From contig JAFSOW010000029.1 in NCBI GenBank assembly GCA_017443165.1, positions 1-5,296 of the forward strand: 5,296 nucleotides of DNA. Reading direction: 5' to 3'. The DNA comes from Acidaminococcaceae bacterium (GTDB lineage: Bacteria > Bacillota > Negativicutes > Acidaminococcales > Acidaminococcaceae). Shown one piece after another: positions 1-5,296 of the stretch (its first letter is position 1; each line of letters opens with the position of its first letter). A program made the translations under genes and the position numbers. The notes beneath the pieces were generated by a model. The model had not been told where the DNA came from and made no database searches. It saw only the letters and a list, made by a program, of their open reading frames with translations.

Positions 1-67
1 AACGGTCGTGATCTTCAATATGCTGGGGGATAATCTCCGGGATATTCTGGATCCGCGGGAAGAGTAA
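1..67 (+). CDS. ABC transporter permease, C-terminal end only (DppC/OppC-like)
   Basis: Only the last 21 residues are inside the window, read in the frame that begins at base 2 and stops at TAA 65-67. They end in NMLGDNLRDILDPREE. The pattern LGDxLRDxLDPR is the characteristic C-terminus of DppC/OppC/NikC-type permeases of the peptide/nickel ABC importer family, which sit in the cytoplasmic membrane and form the translocation pore with a second permease. The following ATPase gene starts 13 bases after the stop, which supports a shared operon. The substrate cannot be inferred from so short a piece. Confidence 0.8.
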   Translation, partial: TVVIFNMLGDNLRDILDPREE

Positions 68-77
68 GGGGGGGAAT
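68..77 (+). promoter_or_regulatory. Ribosome-binding site of the first ATPase gene
   Basis: A purine run with seven consecutive G residues, followed by AA, lies directly after the permease stop codon. It sits a few bases upstream of the ATG at 81. It supports 81 as the true start and shows that the gene is translated with its own initiation signal inside the operon. Confidence 0.65.
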
Positions 78-80
78 ATC

Positions 81-869
81 ATGTCATTATTAGAAATAAA
101 AAACGTAGATATTTCCTATGGTAAAAACCTTACGGTAAAAAACTGCAGCCTGAACCTGGATAAAGGGCAGATTTGCAGCATAGTCGGCGAATCCGGCAGT
201 GGTAAAACCACAGTGATCCGTGCGGTCATGGGGTTGCTTCCCGGAGCGGGCAGAGTTTCTGCTGGTGATATTACTTATGATGGTACGGATTTATTGAAAC
301 TGACACCCAAAGAGTGGCGTAAGCTGCGGGGTCATGACGTGTCCATGATTTTCCAGGACAGCGGCGCCATGATGAACCAGACCCGTCTGATCGGTGACAG
401 TTATGTGGAATATATATTGACTCACGAGGATATCTCCAGGAAAGACGCCTGGGCGAAGGGCGTGGAAATGATTGAGCGGATGCGTCTGCCGGACGGGGAT
501 CGCGTGATGCGTTCTTATCCGTTCCAGCTTTCCGGCGGTCAGCGTCAGCGTGTCGGCATTGCCATGGGCATGACGTACCAGCCCAAACTTTTGCTGGCTG
601 ATGAACCCACTTCGGCCCTTGACGTGACGACGCAGGCGCAAATCGTCCGGCAGTTTATGGAGCTTCGCGATGAGTACGGTACCAGTATTATCATTGTAAC
701 CCATAACCTGGGCGTAGCTGCCTATATGGGTGACAAGATTGTGGTTATGAAACGCGGCGAGGTTGTGGATCAGGGCGAGCGTGAGTACATACTTCATCAG
801 TCAACCAATCCGTATACCAAGCTGCTGCTGGATGCGGTACCGACCCTGGGAGGTAAACGCTATGTTTGA
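81..869 (+). CDS. Peptide/nickel-type ABC transporter ATPase, short form (DppD/NikD-like)
   Basis: This is a cytoplasmic ATPase subunit that would power an importer of the Dpp/Opp/Nik family. All nucleotide-binding motifs are visible: Walker A GESGSGKT at residues 36-43, Q-loop glutamine 92 in IFQD, signature LSGGQRQR at 150-157, Walker B LLLADE at 170-175, D-loop SALD at 178-181 and H-loop histidine 208. At 262 residues it is close to NikD-type length and shorter than the usual 320-340 of OppD/DppD. It stops soon after the NPYTKLLLDAVP segment and lacks the cysteine-containing C-terminal extension of the longer members. The start at 81 has a strong ribosome site. The gene lies 13 bases after a permease and overlaps the next ATPase by 8 bases, so the two are probably translationally coupled partners. 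The ATPase assignment is firm; the transported substrate is unknown. Confidence 0.93.
   Translation: MSLLEIKNVDISYGKNLTVKNCSLNLDKGQICSIVGESGSGKTTVIRAVMGLLPGAGRVSAGDITYDGTDLLKLTPKEWRKLRGHDVSMIFQDSGAMMNQTRLIGDSYVEYILTHEDISRKDAWAKGVEMIERMRLPDGDRVMRSYPFQLSGGQRQRVGIAMGMTYQPKLLLADEPTSALDVTTQAQIVRQFMELRDEYGTSIIIVTHNLGVAAYMGDKIVVMKRGEVVDQGEREYILHQSTNPYTKLLLDAVPTLGGKRYV
848..853 (+). promoter_or_regulatory. Ribosome-binding site deciding the second ATPase start
   Basis: GGGAGG at 848-853 lies 8 bases before the ATG at 862. The same reading frame stays open upstream to an ATG at 763, but that earlier start would overlap the previous gene by over 100 bases and encode a 33-residue extension unlike any ABC ATPase. 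This site therefore favours 862. Confidence 0.8.
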
Positions 870-1824
870 TGAAAAAGATCTGCTGATTGACGCGCGTCAC
901 GTGACCCGTCGTTTTCCGACTAACGATGGCCGTTTGCTTACCGCCTGTGATGATATCAATTTGAAGTTTTATAAAGGAAAGACCCTGGGCCTGGTCGGCG
1001 AGTCCGGTTGCGGCAAGAGTACGTTCATGCGTTTCCTGGTTTGGCTTGATTATCCCACAGAAGGCGAGATTTTCTTCCATGGGAAGGATATCACGAAAAT
1101 GAAAGGCGCGGAGCTGCACGAAAACCGCCAGCATATCCAGATGGTGTTCCAGGATCCCTCCACATCATTTAATCCCAAGATGAAGATCAAGGAAATCGTC
1201 TGCGAACCCCTGCTGAACTTTAACCGCATTAAACCGTCTGAAATGGACGCAAAGGCGAGGGAACTGCTGGAATTGGTAGAGCTTCCAGGCGATTTTGCGG
1301 ACCGGTTCCCTCATAACATGTCCGGCGGTCAGCGGCAGCGTGTGGCCATCGCCCGTGCCATTGCCCTGGAACCGGAGTTCATCGTTATGGACGAAGCGAC
1401 CAGCGCGCTAGACGTTTCCGTACAGAAAACGGTTATTGAGCTTATCACCCGTTTGCAACGGGAGAAGAATATTGCCATCGGTTTTATCTGCCACGATCTT
1501 GGACTGATTGAATCCTTTGCCCATCAGGTAGCGGTTATGTACCTTGGCAATATCGTAGAGGTTATGCCGGGTGAAGGATTGTCTGATATATGCTGCCATC
1601 CCTATTCAAGGGCTTTGCTGGCCTCTGTCTTTGATACCAAGATGGACTTTACCAAGAAGATTGAGAACATCAAGGGCGAACCGCCGAGTCCGCTGGACCT
1701 TCCACCGGGATGTCCTTTCAGTAACCGTTGCCCGCATTGCACGGAACGCTGCGAGCATGAGAAGCCGAAGCTGGTGGAACTGACACCGGGTCATGAGGTG
1801 GCCTGCCACCGGTTTGCCAAATAA
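862..1824 (+). CDS. Peptide/nickel-type ABC transporter ATPase, long form (DppF/OppF-like)
   Basis: This is the second ATPase of the importer, 320 residues, the normal length for OppF/DppF. Motifs seen are Walker A GESGCGKS at residues 46-53, Q-loop Gln 97 in VFQDP, signature MSGGQRQR at 153-160, Walker B FIVMDE at 173-178, D-loop SALD at 181-184 and H-loop His 211. The segment after Walker B reads EATSALD where most family members have EPTSALD. The C-terminus carries the oligopeptide-transporter extension, with GEPPSP, then cysteines 284, 290, 293 and 297 in CPFSNRCPHCTERC and a last cysteine at 315. In relatives, four cysteines of this pattern can hold an iron-sulfur cluster. Start 862 is chosen because GGGAGG precedes it and the overlap with the upstream stop is only 8 bases. 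It is the last gene of the operon, since a hairpin and a long gap follow. Confidence 0.93.
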   Translation: MFDEKDLLIDARHVTRRFPTNDGRLLTACDDINLKFYKGKTLGLVGESGCGKSTFMRFLVWLDYPTEGEIFFHGKDITKMKGAELHENRQHIQMVFQDPSTSFNPKMKIKEIVCEPLLNFNRIKPSEMDAKARELLELVELPGDFADRFPHNMSGGQRQRVAIARAIALEPEFIVMDEATSALDVSVQKTVIELITRLQREKNIAIGFICHDLGLIESFAHQVAVMYLGNIVEVMPGEGLSDICCHPYSRALLASVFDTKMDFTKKIENIKGEPPSPLDLPPGCPFSNRCPHCTERCEHEKPKLVELTPGHEVACHRFAK

Positions 1825-1862
1825 GAGGGCGGAACGCAACGACGACCGATAACGAGTAATGT

Positions 1863-1896
1863 AACACAGGCGCTGTAACCCGATGGCGCCTGTGTT
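1863..1896 (+). terminator. Hairpin after the ABC operon, possible terminator without U-tract
   Basis: Bases 1863-1873 (AACACAGGCGC) pair perfectly with 1886-1896 (GCGCCTGTGTT) around a 12-base loop. The hairpin begins 39 bases after the last ATPase stop codon, where a transcript end is expected. No run of T follows on either strand, so it does not meet the rule for a classical intrinsic terminator. It may act with other factors or protect the 3' end of the mRNA. Confidence 0.5.
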
Positions 1897-1982
1897 CCAG
1901 GATAAAGCATAAGCAAAGTGATATTTTAACGTACATTAGATTAGCATAGATACTATCAATATGAAAACACGTCTGCATTCGA

Positions 1983-2046
1983 TCACATTTGTTGAAGAAC
2001 GGAACAATACTGTAACATTTGAAACAAACAGAACTAACAAATGTGA
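1983..2046. repeat. 11-bp inverted repeat with ACATTTG boxes upstream of the pump promoter
   Basis: TCACATTTGTT at 1983-1993 and its exact reverse complement AACAAATGTGA at 2036-2046 flank 42 bases. The core ACATTTG recurs at 2015-2021 and again at 2080-2086 inside the operator palindrome, and in the opposite orientation at 2038-2044. The spacing is irregular. These could be extra binding sites for a regulator or could reflect chance in an AT-rich stretch. Confidence 0.4.
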
Positions 2047-2070
2047 AGAAAATGTGAAATAAGGACTATT

Positions 2071-2096
2071 AACATATGAACATTTGCTCATATGTT
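2071..2096. promoter_or_regulatory. ArsR/SmtB-type operator palindrome
   Basis: Arms AACATATGA (2071-2079) and TCATATGTT (2088-2096) are exact reverse complements, and two further pairs continue inward. The result is a 12-2-12 palindrome with one mismatched pair (A2080 against C2087). The ATATGAACA half-site matches the type known for zinc- and cadmium-responsive ArsR/SmtB repressors such as CzrA. The operator ends on the first base of the -10 box, so a bound repressor would block RNA polymerase; metal would release it. Which repressor binds is not shown, as no regulator gene lies in the window. Confidence 0.75.
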
Positions 2097-2101
2097 ATAA
2101 T
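2093..2101 (+). promoter_or_regulatory. Extended -10 promoter of the metal pump gene
   Basis: The consensus hexamer TATAAT is at 2096-2101, preceded by TG at 2093-2094 with one base between: an extended -10 element. No good -35 hexamer is found at the normal 16-18 base spacing, where the operator sits; TTAACA at 2069-2074 is 21 bases away. Transcription would start near 2108, giving a leader of about 110 nt. Confidence 0.7.
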
Positions 2102-2130
2102 ATAGGCAAGAAAAACATACAAATATTTAA

Positions 2131-2211
2131 ACCTTATCCCGAAAGGGATATCAGGGGCAGGGAACCGAGATAACAGTTCCGCAGTCCCGGAGCTTAGGCG
2201 CAAGGAAAGGT
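2131..2211 (+). promoter_or_regulatory. Structured 5' leader of the pump mRNA, possible riboregulator
   Basis: Two hairpins are clear. TATCCC (2135-2140) pairs with GGGATA (2145-2150) around a GAAA tetraloop. GGAAC (2161-2165) pairs with GTTCC (2176-2180) around a 10-base loop, and below a CAG/GCAG internal loop the stem resumes with GGGG 2154-2157 against TCCC 2185-2188. In addition ACCTT (2131-2135) can pair with AAGGT (2207-2211), closing a multi-branch junction and covering the ribosome-binding site; it competes for one base with the first hairpin. I compared it from memory with NiCo, yybP-ykoY, FMN, SAM-I and c-di-GMP-I riboswitches and did not find their conserved cores. The hairpins are seen; a regulatory role is inferred. 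Confidence 0.45.
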
Positions 2212-2212
2212 G
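2203..2212 (+). promoter_or_regulatory. Ribosome-binding site of the metal pump gene
   Basis: The purine-rich AGGAAAGGTG ends 7 bases before the ATG at 2220. An in-frame TGA lies at 2211-2213, so no upstream start in this frame is possible and 2220 is the first ATG available. Part of the site can pair with 2131-2135 in the leader. Confidence 0.75.
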
Positions 2213-2219
2213 AATTAAA

Positions 2220-5200
2220 ATGGCTAAAGAAATCAGAGATCTGGAAGACATCCGCAGCAGTGCGGAAGACGCTGCAGTACGTACCTTTGCAAAAGGGAGC
2301 GGCGTGATGCAGCACGTGAATGCAGTGGAGGAAAACGCTGTAAAAGGAATCGTGGAGCAGCATGCTCACGAACACGTACATGACCACGACCATGTTCCGG
2401 CTCATTCTCACGGAGAAGGGCTGGCTCACAATCACGTACATGACCATGACCATGACCACGGGCACGACCATGACCACGGACACGACCATGACCACGGACA
2501 CGACCATGACCACGAGCATGGTCCCGGCTGTTGTGGCGATGAACCGCATGACCACAGCGAACACGAACTGGTGCATCACAATGCATCCTATACACATGAA
2601 GCACATCTGGCTGGACATCCGGACAACTGCGAGTGCGCAACCTGCAATTCTCATGAAGAGTATTGCGATTTCTGCGGCGAAAGCCTGGCGCACTGCAAAT
2701 GCCGTATGCCGGACGCCGACGATGTGAAACGGGTTTACAGCCTGATTAATCTGGACTGCCCCATCTGCGCAGCGAAGATCGAACATAAAGTAAAATCCCT
2801 GCCGGGAGTATCCTATGCGGCAGTGAGCTTCGGCACCAAACAGCTGCGCGTTTCCGCCAAAAATCCGGATGCCATGCTGCCGATATTCCAGGAAATCTGC
2901 CGCTCGTTCTTGTCTTATGTAACCGTAGTTCCCAGAGAAGAAGGCCCGGGACAGTCCGATAAATTCCGTACCTATAACGTGGCCGGTCTGGACTGCGCCG
3001 CCTGCTCCATTAAAGTGCAGGATGCCATCTCTGCCATTCCCGGCGTAAAGATGGCTACCCTGGTATACGAAACCGGGCAACTGCGGGTTACCGCCGACAA
3101 TTACGACGACCTGCTGGCAAAGATGCAGACTGCCGCTGCCAAGGCGGAAGACGGCGTAACCATTACGGAACGGGTCCGTGCCTCTGCCCAGAAAAAATAC
3201 CGCACCTATAAAGTGGAAGGTCTGGACTGCGCGGCCTGCTCTGTGAAAGTACAGGACGCCATCGCCGCCCTGCCGATCGTAGATGAAGCCATTCTGGTCT
3301 ATGAGACCGGTCAGCTCCGGGTAAGCGCCCGCAGTTATGACGGCCTCCTGCCCCAGATGCAGGCGGCAGCCGATAAAGCGGAAGAGGGCGTGACCATTTC
3401 CGAAAAAGAACAGTTCGGCGCTGCCAAATTCCGCACCTACGATGTACAGGGCCTGGACTGCGCGGCCTGCGCTACCAAGGTGGAAGACGCCATCAAAGCC
3501 ATGCCGGAAGTGGAGGACGCCGTGCTGGTATATTCTACCGGTCAGCTGCGTGTTACCGCCCGCAGCTACGACGGCCTTACCGCCAAACTACAGGCTGTTA
3601 CCGATAAAGTCGAAGATGGTGTGACCATTGTGGAACGGGCGGACAATGCGCCGGTTCCGGAACGCAAAAAAGAAAAGAAGTCCTTCCTCAGCGAAAACGC
3701 AAGGGAACTCGCTGAACTGGTAGTAGGCGGTGCCATCTTCATTATAACTGAGTGGCTGGGCCTGGTACCGGAAGAATACCATATGTACTTCCTTGTAATC
3801 GCCTATGTGATCCTGGGCTGGAAAATCGTTCTGACTGCCCTGAAAAACCTGACCAAAGGCGAATTCTTTGATGAAAACTTCCTGATGACCGTTGCGACAC
3901 TGGGCGCCTTTGCCATCCAGGCCTGGGAAGAAGCCGTTGGCGTTATCTTCTTCTACCGTGTCGGCGAATGGTTCCAGGACCGTGCCGCAGACCGGAGCCG
4001 CGACCAGATTATGGACGCGGTGGATATGCGCCCGGAAGTCGTAAACCTGCTGGTGGGCGATGACGTGAAGGTGATTCCTTCCGCGGAAGCCAGGGTCGGC
4101 GACATCCTGCTGGTTCGTGTAGGCGACCGTATCCCGCTGGACGGCGTGGTTGTGGAAGGTGAAAGCCTGCTGGATACATCCCCGGTTACCGGCGAGCCCG
4201 TGCCTGTACGCAAAACCTACGGCGATGAAGTGCTGTCTGGCTGCGTGAACACTTCCGGCATGCTGAAGATCCGCGTGGAAAAAGAACTGCAGGAATCCAT
4301 GGTTACCAAGATCCTGGACTCTGTGGAAAACGCGGCGGCCAACAAGCCGTATATTGACAAATTCATCACCCGTTTCGCGCGGGTATATACCCCTATCGTA
4401 GTAGGGCTGGCTATTTTGGTAGCCGTTGTACCGTCCCTGATTACAGGAGACTGGCATAAGTGGATCTACACCGCTCTAACTTTCCTGGTTATCAGCTGTC
4501 CCTGCGCTCTGGTACTGAGCGTGCCCCTGTCCTTCTTTGCAGGTATCGGCGCCGGTTCCAAGCTGGGCATCCTGTTTAAAGGCGGCAACGCCATGGAAAT
4601 GCTGAAAAATGTGGCGGCTGTGGTTATGGATAAGACCGGTACCGTTACCAAGGGCAACTTCGTGCTGCAGCAGGTCAATCCTGCCGGTGGCGTAAGCGCT
4701 GATGAAATCCTCCGGGAGACCGCGGGAATGGAACAGGTTTCCACTCATCCGATCGCTGTCAGCATCGTCAATGCAGCCAAGGAAAAGAACCTGGCCCTGC
4801 AGCGTCCGGACCGGTTTGAAGAAATCGCCGGCGAAGGTCTGGTAGCATACTATGGCAAAGATGTATTGCTGGCTGGCAACACCCGCCTGATGAACCGTTA
4901 CAAAATCGACTTCAGCGGCTACCAGGCTGCGGCATACGGCAGCGAAGTGCTGGTAGCAAAGAACGGAACCTTCCAGGGCAGCCTGTTCATCAACGATACC
5001 CTGAAAGACGACGCCAAACAGGCCGTGGCGGATATCACCAAACTTGGCCTGACCACGGTTATGCTTACCGGCGACGCCCGGAGAGAAGCGGAAGCCGTTG
5101 CTGCGGAAGCAGGTATTCAGGAAGTCCGGGCAGAACTGCTGCCGCAGGATAAGCTGAAAGAAATGAACGACCTGCGCAACAAATACGGCGGAGTCATGTT

Positions 5201-5296
5201 CGTAGGCGACGGCATCAACGACGCTCCCGTATTGGCCGGCGCAGACGTAGGCGCGGCCATGGGCAGCGGCGCGGACGCAGCCATCGAAGCGGCGGA
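2220..5296 (+). CDS. cadA: Heavy-metal-exporting P1B-type ATPase (Zn/Cd/Pb class), His-rich N-terminus, 3' end missing
   Basis: This ATP-driven pump would export Zn(II), Cd(II) or Pb(II) across the cytoplasmic membrane. The frame is open for 1025 codons to the window edge. N-terminal order: residues 48-133 with 32 His; a Cys-rich module 137-161; four HMA domains with CxxC at 180/183, 259/262, 337/340 and 414/417. Predicted membrane segments are about 497-515, 521-541, 553-569, 571-586, 722-741 and 748-772. Core motifs are TGE 657-659, CPC 760-762, DKTGT 804-808 (phosphorylated Asp 804), HP 843-844, TGD 950-952 and GDGINDAP 996-1003. The sixth segment reads CPCALVLSVP, the CPCx4SxP form of the Zn/Cd/Pb group rather than the copper form CPCx6P. 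The final two helices lie beyond the window; by comparison with ZntA some 80-100 residues are missing. The gene stands alone behind its own ArsR-type operator. The class is firm; the exact metal and the symbol (cadA versus zntA) are not. Confidence 0.95.
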   Translation, partial: MAKEIRDLEDIRSSAEDAAVRTFAKGSGVMQHVNAVEENAVKGIVEQHAHEHVHDHDHVPAHSHGEGLAHNHVHDHDHDHGHDHDHGHDHDHGHDHDHEHGPGCCGDEPHDHSEHELVHHNASYTHEAHLAGHPDNCECATCNSHEEYCDFCGESLAHCKCRMPDADDVKRVYSLINLDCPICAAKIEHKVKSLPGVSYAAVSFGTKQLRVSAKNPDAMLPIFQEICRSFLSYVTVVPREEGPGQSDKFRTYNVAGLDCAACSIKVQDAISAIPGVKMATLVYETGQLRVTADNYDDLLAKMQTAAAKAEDGVTITERVRASAQKKYRTYKVEGLDCAACSVKVQDAIAALPIVDEAILVYETGQLRVSARSYDGLLPQMQAAADKAEEGVTISEKEQFGAAKFRTYDVQGLDCAACATKVEDAIKAMPEVEDAVLVYSTGQLRVTARSYDGLTAKLQAVTDKVEDGVTIVERADNAPVPERKKEKKSFLSENARELAELVVGGAIFIITEWLGLVPEEYHMYFLVIAYVILGWKIVLTALKNLTKGEFFDENFLMTVATLGAFAIQAWEEAVGVIFFYRVGEWFQDRAADRSRDQIMDAVDMRPEVVNLLVGDDVKVIPSAEARVGDILLVRVGDRIPLDGVVVEGESLLDTSPVTGEPVPVRKTYGDEVLSGCVNTSGMLKIRVEKELQESMVTKILDSVENAAANKPYIDKFITRFARVYTPIVVGLAILVAVVPSLITGDWHKWIYTALTFLVISCPCALVLSVPLSFFAGIGAGSKLGILFKGGNAMEMLKNVAAVVMDKTGTVTKGNFVLQQVNPAGGVSADEILRETAGMEQVSTHPIAVSIVNAAKEKNLALQRPDRFEEIAGEGLVAYYGKDVLLAGNTRLMNRYKIDFSGYQAAAYGSEVLVAKNGTFQGSLFINDTLKDDAKQAVADITKLGLTTVMLTGDARREAEAVAAEAGIQEVRAELLPQDKLKEMNDLRNKYGGVMFVGDGINDAPVLAGADVGAAMGSGADAAIEAA
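2361..2618 (+). other. Histidine-rich metal-binding segment of the pump
   Basis: Residues 48-133 contain 32 histidines. Between 70 and 100 every second residue is His, alternating mainly with Asp and Gly, and a Cys-Cys pair follows at 104-105. Such tails bind Zn or Ni in transporters and chaperones; here it may buffer or sense metal for the pump. It would be disordered without metal. Confidence 0.85.
2451..2520 (+). repeat. 18-bp tandem repeat, almost four copies, coding for HDHDHG-type units
   Basis: Units start at 2451, 2469, 2487 and 2505. The second and third are identical (CATGACCACGGACACGAC), the first differs by one base, and the fourth is partial and diverged at its end. Each unit is six codons, so gain or loss of a copy keeps the frame and adds or removes three histidines. 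Confidence 0.9.
2628..2702 (+). other. Cysteine-rich module between the His tail and the HMA domains
   Basis: Residues 137-161 carry Cys at 137, 139, 142, 149, 152, 159 and 161 and His at 145 and 158. The second half, C-x2-C-x6-C-x-C, has the look of a small zinc-binding knuckle. I do not recognise it as a named domain. Confidence 0.6.
2730..2945 (+). other. HMA domain 1, divergent (CPIC)
   Basis: Residues about 171-242 follow the HMA pattern, with the metal-binding loop LDCPICAAKIE (Cys 180 and 183) and a later LRVSAKN strand. It differs from the three that follow: the loop is CPIC instead of CAAC, and an extra Cys occurs near the end (ICRSF). Metal choice may differ from the others. Confidence 0.75.
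2967..3638 (+). repeat. Three tandem HMA domain repeats (units 2-4), about 78 residues each
   Basis: Units begin at 2967, 3201 and 3432, with periods of 234 and 231 bases. Each encodes RTYxVxGLDCAAC, then KVxDAI, then a TGQLRV strand, and ends near GVTIxE. The GLDCAAC loops contain Cys 259/262, 337/340 and 414/417. Their closeness to one another compared with unit 1 indicates later internal duplication. The domains would bind a soft or borderline metal ion through the two cysteines and act as regulatory or delivery sites. Confidence 0.88.

Larger units (their letters stand above)
1825..2219. other. Intergenic region, 395 bases, regulatory rather than coding
   Basis: No convincing gene is seen on either strand. 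The first part holds the hairpin at 1863-1896. The middle part (about 1915-2070) is AT-rich and contains repeated ACATTTG boxes and an 11-bp inverted repeat. The last part holds the operator, the promoter and a structured leader of the metal pump. A 33-codon frame at 1961-2062 has no ribosome site and is not called. Confidence 0.7.

Noticed and set aside
763..861. Upstream ATG at 763 extending the second ATPase by 33 residues
   Set aside because: The extension lies inside the previous ATPase gene, is unlike ABC proteins, and GGGAGG before 862 marks a better start.
1961..2062. Small frame of 33 codons starting at ATG 1961
   Set aside because: There is no ribosome site before it, the composition is like the AT-rich gap around it, and it contains the inverted repeat and ACATTTG boxes. 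Chance frame is the simplest reading.
2069..2101. MerR-type promoter (ZntR/CueR style) with the dyad between -35 and -10
   Set aside because: The only -35 candidate, TTAACA at 2069-2074, gives a 21-base spacer, longer than the 19-20 of MerR promoters, and the palindrome has the ArsR/SmtB half-site.
2151..2190. Resemblance of the leader to the FMN riboswitch start (GGGGCAGGG)
   Set aside because: Only this short string is similar. The rest of the FMN aptamer is missing and the downstream gene is a metal pump, not riboflavin related.
2451..2520. CRISPR-like array
   Set aside because: The 18-bp units are directly adjacent without spacers and encode an in-frame His-rich peptide.
2362..2727. Plus-strand 121-codon frame inside the His-rich region
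   Set aside because: It is a shifted reading of the tandem repeat giving a Thr/Met run, has no ribosome site and lies entirely inside the pump gene.
2151..3080. Long minus-strand open frame (309 codons) opposite the His-rich and HMA region
   Set aside because: It is the antisense of a gene with clear family motifs. Repeated CAT/CAC codons read backwards give Met/Val-rich runs, which explains the low-complexity product. It matches no family I know.
3588..4457. Minus-strand open frame (289 codons) opposite the pump core
   Set aside because: The plus strand here encodes conserved HMA, membrane and TGE sequence. The antisense protein has no recognisable domain and is a shadow of codon bias.

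Overview
The window reads as chromosomal DNA from a low-to-mid GC Gram-positive-lineage bacterium (Firmicutes sensu lato). The basis is strong GGAGG-type ribosome sites, a TATAAT promoter in an AT-rich gap, mixed moderate-GC codon use, and gene families typical of that group. A Negativicutes member such as an Acidaminococcus relative is my best guess, but this is an impression from codon use and gene style, not something the sequence proves.

Region 1 (1-1824) is the 3' end of a peptide/nickel-type (Dpp/Opp/Nik) ABC importer operon. It holds the last residues of an inner-membrane permease, then a short ATPase of 262 residues (DppD/NikD-like), then a second ATPase of 320 residues (DppF/OppF-like) whose start codon overlaps the stop region of the first. 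The two ATPases should form the heterodimeric engine under the permease pair. The substrate cannot be read from this fragment: peptides, nickel and metallophores are all possible. The binding protein and the first permease lie upstream, outside the window.

Region 2 (1825-2219) is a 395-base gap with no convincing gene. It holds an 11-bp hairpin just after the ABC operon, several ACATTTG boxes, a near-perfect 26-bp palindrome of the ArsR/SmtB type overlapping an extended -10 promoter, and a leader of about 110 nt. The leader has two clear hairpins and a possible pairing that would hide the ribosome-binding site.

Region 3 (2220-5296, open at the right edge) is one very large gene for a P1B-type heavy-metal-exporting ATPase of the Zn/Cd/Pb class. 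Its N-terminus is unusual: about 86 residues containing 32 histidines, then a cysteine-rich module, then four heavy-metal-associated (HMA) domains. The usual ATPase core follows, with CPC, TGE, DKTGT, HP and GDGIND motifs. The last part of the core is cut off by the window end, probably by roughly 80-100 residues. The operator and the pump together suggest metal-induced export. The regulator is not in the window, and no wholly new system can be claimed from this sequence.
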